Source: CAISIP01 sp038247175
GTDB lineage: Bacteria > Pseudomonadota > Gammaproteobacteria > Burkholderiales > Burkholderiaceae_C
Assembly: GCA_038247175.1 (NCBI GenBank)
Contig: JBBRVD010000074.1
Coordinates: 1-16,936, forward strand
DNA length: 16,936 nt
Direction: 5' to 3'
Below the pieces are notes generated by a model. The model did no database searches, was not told the DNA's origin, and saw only the letters and a program-made list of their open reading frames with translations. Below, one piece after another: positions 15,009-16,936 of this stretch; the stretch's first letter is position 1; the number at the start of each line of letters is the position of its first letter. The position numbers and the translations under genes are program-made.

Positions 15009-15419
15009 ATGCAAACCCCGCAAGCGCCGCAGGAGCCGGTCCACCACAACCCGCAAAAGACCCGCACCGGACTGGACCGTATGTGGCACGCCAGCCTGTA
15101 TTCGCTCGCAGGGCTGCGCGCCGGCTGGACGGAGACCGCGTTCCGTCAGGAGGCCATTGCCGCGATCGTGCTGGTGCCGCTGGCGCTGTGGCTGGGCCAG
15201 AGCTGGGTTGAGCGTGCCTTGCTGGGCGGCTCTGTACTGCTGGTGCTGATCGTGGAGTTGCTGAACTCCGGTATCGAGGCCTCCATCGACCGCGTTGGCC
15301 TGCAATGGCATCTTCTGTCCAAGCGGGCCAAGGACCTGGGCAGCGCGGCAGTGCTGCTAAGCCTGGTGCTGTGCATCGGCATCTGGACTGGCGCCATCTG
15401 GCAACGCTGGGGATTCTGA
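15009..15419 (+). CDS. dgkA: Diacylglycerol kinase (prokaryotic type)
   Basis: Small inner-membrane kinase that phosphorylates diacylglycerol with ATP, recycling lipid by-products of envelope glycan synthesis. It has the amphipathic N-terminal helix, TETAFRQEAIAAIVL, the catalytic motif VELLNSGIEASIDRV, and KRAKDLGSAAVLLSL, with three transmembrane helices in all. ATG 15009 (136 residues) has AAGG five bases upstream and is preferred; ATG 14982 in the same frame adds nine residues but has no ribosome site. A strong AGGAAGG lies further upstream, in front of a different-frame ATG at 14954. The gene follows the RDD gene closely and is likely in the same transcript. Confidence 0.92.
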   Translation: MQTPQAPQEPVHHNPQKTRTGLDRMWHASLYSLAGLRAGWTETAFRQEAIAAIVLVPLALWLGQSWVERALLGGSVLLVLIVELLNSGIEASIDRVGLQWHLLSKRAKDLGSAAVLLSLVLCIGIWTGAIWQRWGF

Positions 15420-15435
15420 TGCACCCGCCAAACAG

Positions 15436-15466
15436 CTGCGCTCCGCAGGCCTGGCGCCGCAGCGCC
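15436..15466. terminator. GC-rich hairpins between convergent dgkA and glnB
   Basis: Two short stems are packed into the 49-base convergent gap: CTGCG-ctc-CGCAG and GGCGC-cgca-GCGCC (15453-15466). There is no clear T-run on either strand, so they could act in termination only weakly or with Rho. Confidence 0.3.
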
Positions 15467-15468
15467 GC

Positions 15469-15807
15469 TCAGACGGCGCTTTCGTCTTCCTCGCCGGTAC
15501 GGATGCGCACGGTGCGCTCGACCGCCGTCACGAAAATCTTGCCGTCACCGATCTTGCCAGTGCGCGCCGCCTTGACGATGGCGTCCACGCAGCGGTCGAC
15601 GTCGTCGGTGCGCACCACGACTTCGACCTTGACCTTGGGCAGGAAGTCCACGACATATTCGGCGCCCCGGTACAACTCGGTATGCCCCTTCTGGCGACCA
15701 AAACCCTTGACCTCACTCACCGTCAGGCCGGTGACCCCGCACTCGGCGAGCGCCTCACGCACTTCCTCGAGCTTGAACGGTTTGACGATAGCGGTGATCT
15801 GTTTCAT
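15469..15807 (-). CDS. glnB: Nitrogen regulatory protein P-II
   Basis: Cytoplasmic trimeric signal protein that reads 2-oxoglutarate, ATP and ADP and is uridylylated by GlnD, controlling glutamine synthetase adenylylation, NtrB and other targets. It is 112 residues, the exact usual length, with the uridylylation site Tyr51 in the T-loop (GHTELYRGAEY), KGFGRQ before it, the B-loop TGKIGDGKIFV, and C-terminal RIRTGEED. The sequence is closer to GlnB than to GlnK, and no amtB is nearby. I chose ATG 15807 by homology; upstream residues in the open frame are not conserved and the ribosome site is weak (GAAAG). It is downstream of nadE on the same strand, 145 bases apart. That gap has three GTAAC direct repeats and GC-rich hairpins but no clear promoter. 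Confidence 0.96.
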   Translation of the reverse strand: MKQITAIVKPFKLEEVREALAECGVTGLTVSEVKGFGRQKGHTELYRGAEYVVDFLPKVKVEVVVRTDDVDRCVDAIVKAARTGKIGDGKIFVTAVERTVRIRTGEEDESAV

Positions 15808-15952
15808 GGCGAGTCTGGCTTTCAATAGGAATCGGCACACGGCGCCGTTGCGAACCCGCAACCGGCCGCGAAACCGGCTGTTACAGGTTACTGCCTCCTA
15901 GGATAGCGCCATTTGCCCGGCACGCTGCTAACAATGGTTACGACTGCGGCGA

Positions 15953-16936
15953 TCACTGCCGGAACTTGTTCGTGATCGGGTAGCGCCAGTCCTTGCCGAA
16001 GCTGCGATGGGTCACCCGGATGCCAATCGGTGCCTGTCGGCGCTTGTACTCATTGAGCTTGATCAGTCGGGTCACCCGCTCGACGTCTGCCGCGGCAATG
16101 CCGCTGGCAACGATGGATTCGATCGACTCGTCATTTTCCATGTAGCGCTCGATGATCGTATCGAGCACCTCGTAGGGCGGCAGGCTGTCCTGGTCGGTCT
16201 GGTCCGGGCGCAATTCGGCACTGGGCGGCCGGGTGATGATGCGATCGGGAATCGGTGCCACGCCGGTGCCGTAAGGATCATGCTGGTTGCGCCAGCGCGC
16301 CAGGCGATAGACCGTGGTCTTGGCCAGGTCCTTGATGACGGCAAAACCGCCAGCCATATCGCCATACAGCGTGCAATAGCCAGTCGCCAGTTCGCTCTTG
16401 TTGCCGGTCGTGAGCACGATGGGGCCGAACTTGTTGGACAGCGCCATCAGCAGCGTGCCGCGGATACGGGCCTGGATGTTCTCCTCGGTGGCGTCTTCGG
16501 CCAGGCCCGAGAATTCGTCAGCCAGCGCCCGTTTGAACGCCTCGAACTGCGGCACGATGGAAATTTCGTCATACCGCACACCCAGCCGACCGGCCATGTC
16601 GCGCGCGTCCAACCAGCTGATGTCGGCGGTGTAGGGCGACGGCATCATCACCGTGCGGACCCGCTCGGCGCCCAGCGCATCGACCGCGATTGCCAGCACC
16701 AGCGCCGAATCGATGCCGCCGGACAAACCGAGGATGGCGCCAGGAAATCCGTTCTTGCCGATGTAGTCGCGCACGCCCAGCACCAGCGCGTCCCACAGGT
16801 CGGCATCCGCCTCGCGTACCGGCGCCACATCGCCAGACAATTGCAGCATGCCAGAGCGCTGGTGCACCTGGACATCGAACAACTGCTCGCGAAAACTCAG
16901 CGCCCGCGCAACCAGCGCGCCGTCGGCCGCAAGGGC
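15953..16936 (-). CDS. nadE: Glutamine-dependent NAD+ synthetase, C-terminal part (5' end outside window)
   Basis: Makes NAD+ from deamido-NAD+, ATP and glutamine. The frame is open through the window end, so about 327 residues are visible: the last part of the N-terminal glutaminase (nitrilase-fold) domain, a linker, and the whole ATP-pyrophosphatase synthetase domain. The P-loop-like SGGIDS lies at 16723-16706, followed by VMMPSPYTADIS, the GNKSELATGYCTLYGD segment, DLAKT and the C-terminal KRRQAPIGIRVT region. The glutaminase catalytic residues would lie outside the window. Any internal start codon in the visible part would cut into the conserved fold, so I treat the gene as truncated by the window only. 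Confidence 0.94.
   Translation of the reverse strand, partial: ALAADGALVARALSFREQLFDVQVHQRSGMLQLSGDVAPVREADADLWDALVLGVRDYIGKNGFPGAILGLSGGIDSALVLAIAVDALGAERVRTVMMPSPYTADISWLDARDMAGRLGVRYDEISIVPQFEAFKRALADEFSGLAEDATEENIQARIRGTLLMALSNKFGPIVLTTGNKSELATGYCTLYGDMAGGFAVIKDLAKTTVYRLARWRNQHDPYGTGVAPIPDRIITRPPSAELRPDQTDQDSLPPYEVLDTIIERYMENDESIESIVASGIAAADVERVTRLIKLNEYKRRQAPIGIRVTHRSFGKDWRYPITNKFRQ

Noticed and set aside
15880..15941. Three GTAAC direct repeats upstream of glnB as a regulator binding array
   Set aside because: The units are only five bases, spacing is irregular (7 and 50 bases), and they match no site I know.

Overview
The window reads as a chromosomal segment of a high-GC betaproteobacterium, most likely order Burkholderiales. 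Three things suggest this: the ilvB-ilvN-ilvC-pssA-leuA order, the block of ECF-type sigma factor, DUF3619, DUF3106 and RDD genes, and the aat-bpt and nadE-glnB pairs. I cannot settle the family from sequence alone. Coding density is high, and no gene-free stretch exceeds 300 bases.

Positions 1-680 hold the C-terminal part of a tyrosine recombinase whose gene runs toward the 3' end of an intact tRNA-Pro(UGG) gene on the other strand (682-758). This looks like the edge of an integrated element lying to the left of the window. Between the two are a doubled 11-nt repeat and a terminator-like hairpin.

Positions 847-3178 (+ strand) hold an overlapping three-gene operon: aat and bpt, the two N-degron aminoacyl-tRNA-protein transferases, then an IclR-family regulator. 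A secreted D,D-peptidase of the PBP7 type (pbpG-like), with a lysine-rich N-terminal repeat, converges on them (3263-4330, - strand).

Positions 4459-12434 (- strand) are a branched-chain amino acid block. ilvB, ilvN and ilvC make the acetohydroxyacid and dihydroxyacid precursors and end at a strong terminator. pssA (phosphatidylserine synthase) follows, then two consecutive 2-isopropylmalate synthase genes of different families. Before the first of these lies what I read as a leucine attenuator: an extended -10 promoter whose predicted start falls on the AUG of an 18-codon leucine-rich leader peptide with no Shine-Dalgarno site, followed by a long hairpin and U-rich run. I consider this the most interesting regulatory element in the window.

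Positions 12626-15419 (+ strand) are divergent from ilvB. They hold an ECF-like sigma factor, a single-pass DUF3619 protein that could be its anti-sigma, a secreted helical DUF3106 protein, an RDD membrane protein and diacylglycerol kinase. The first two overlap by 4 bases and so do the third and fourth. The chain resembles an envelope-response module whose signal is unknown.

Positions 15469-16936 (- strand) carry glnB (P-II nitrogen signalling protein) downstream of the C-terminal synthetase half of glutamine-dependent NAD synthetase (nadE, cut by the window end). This pairing fits P-II control of NAD synthesis.
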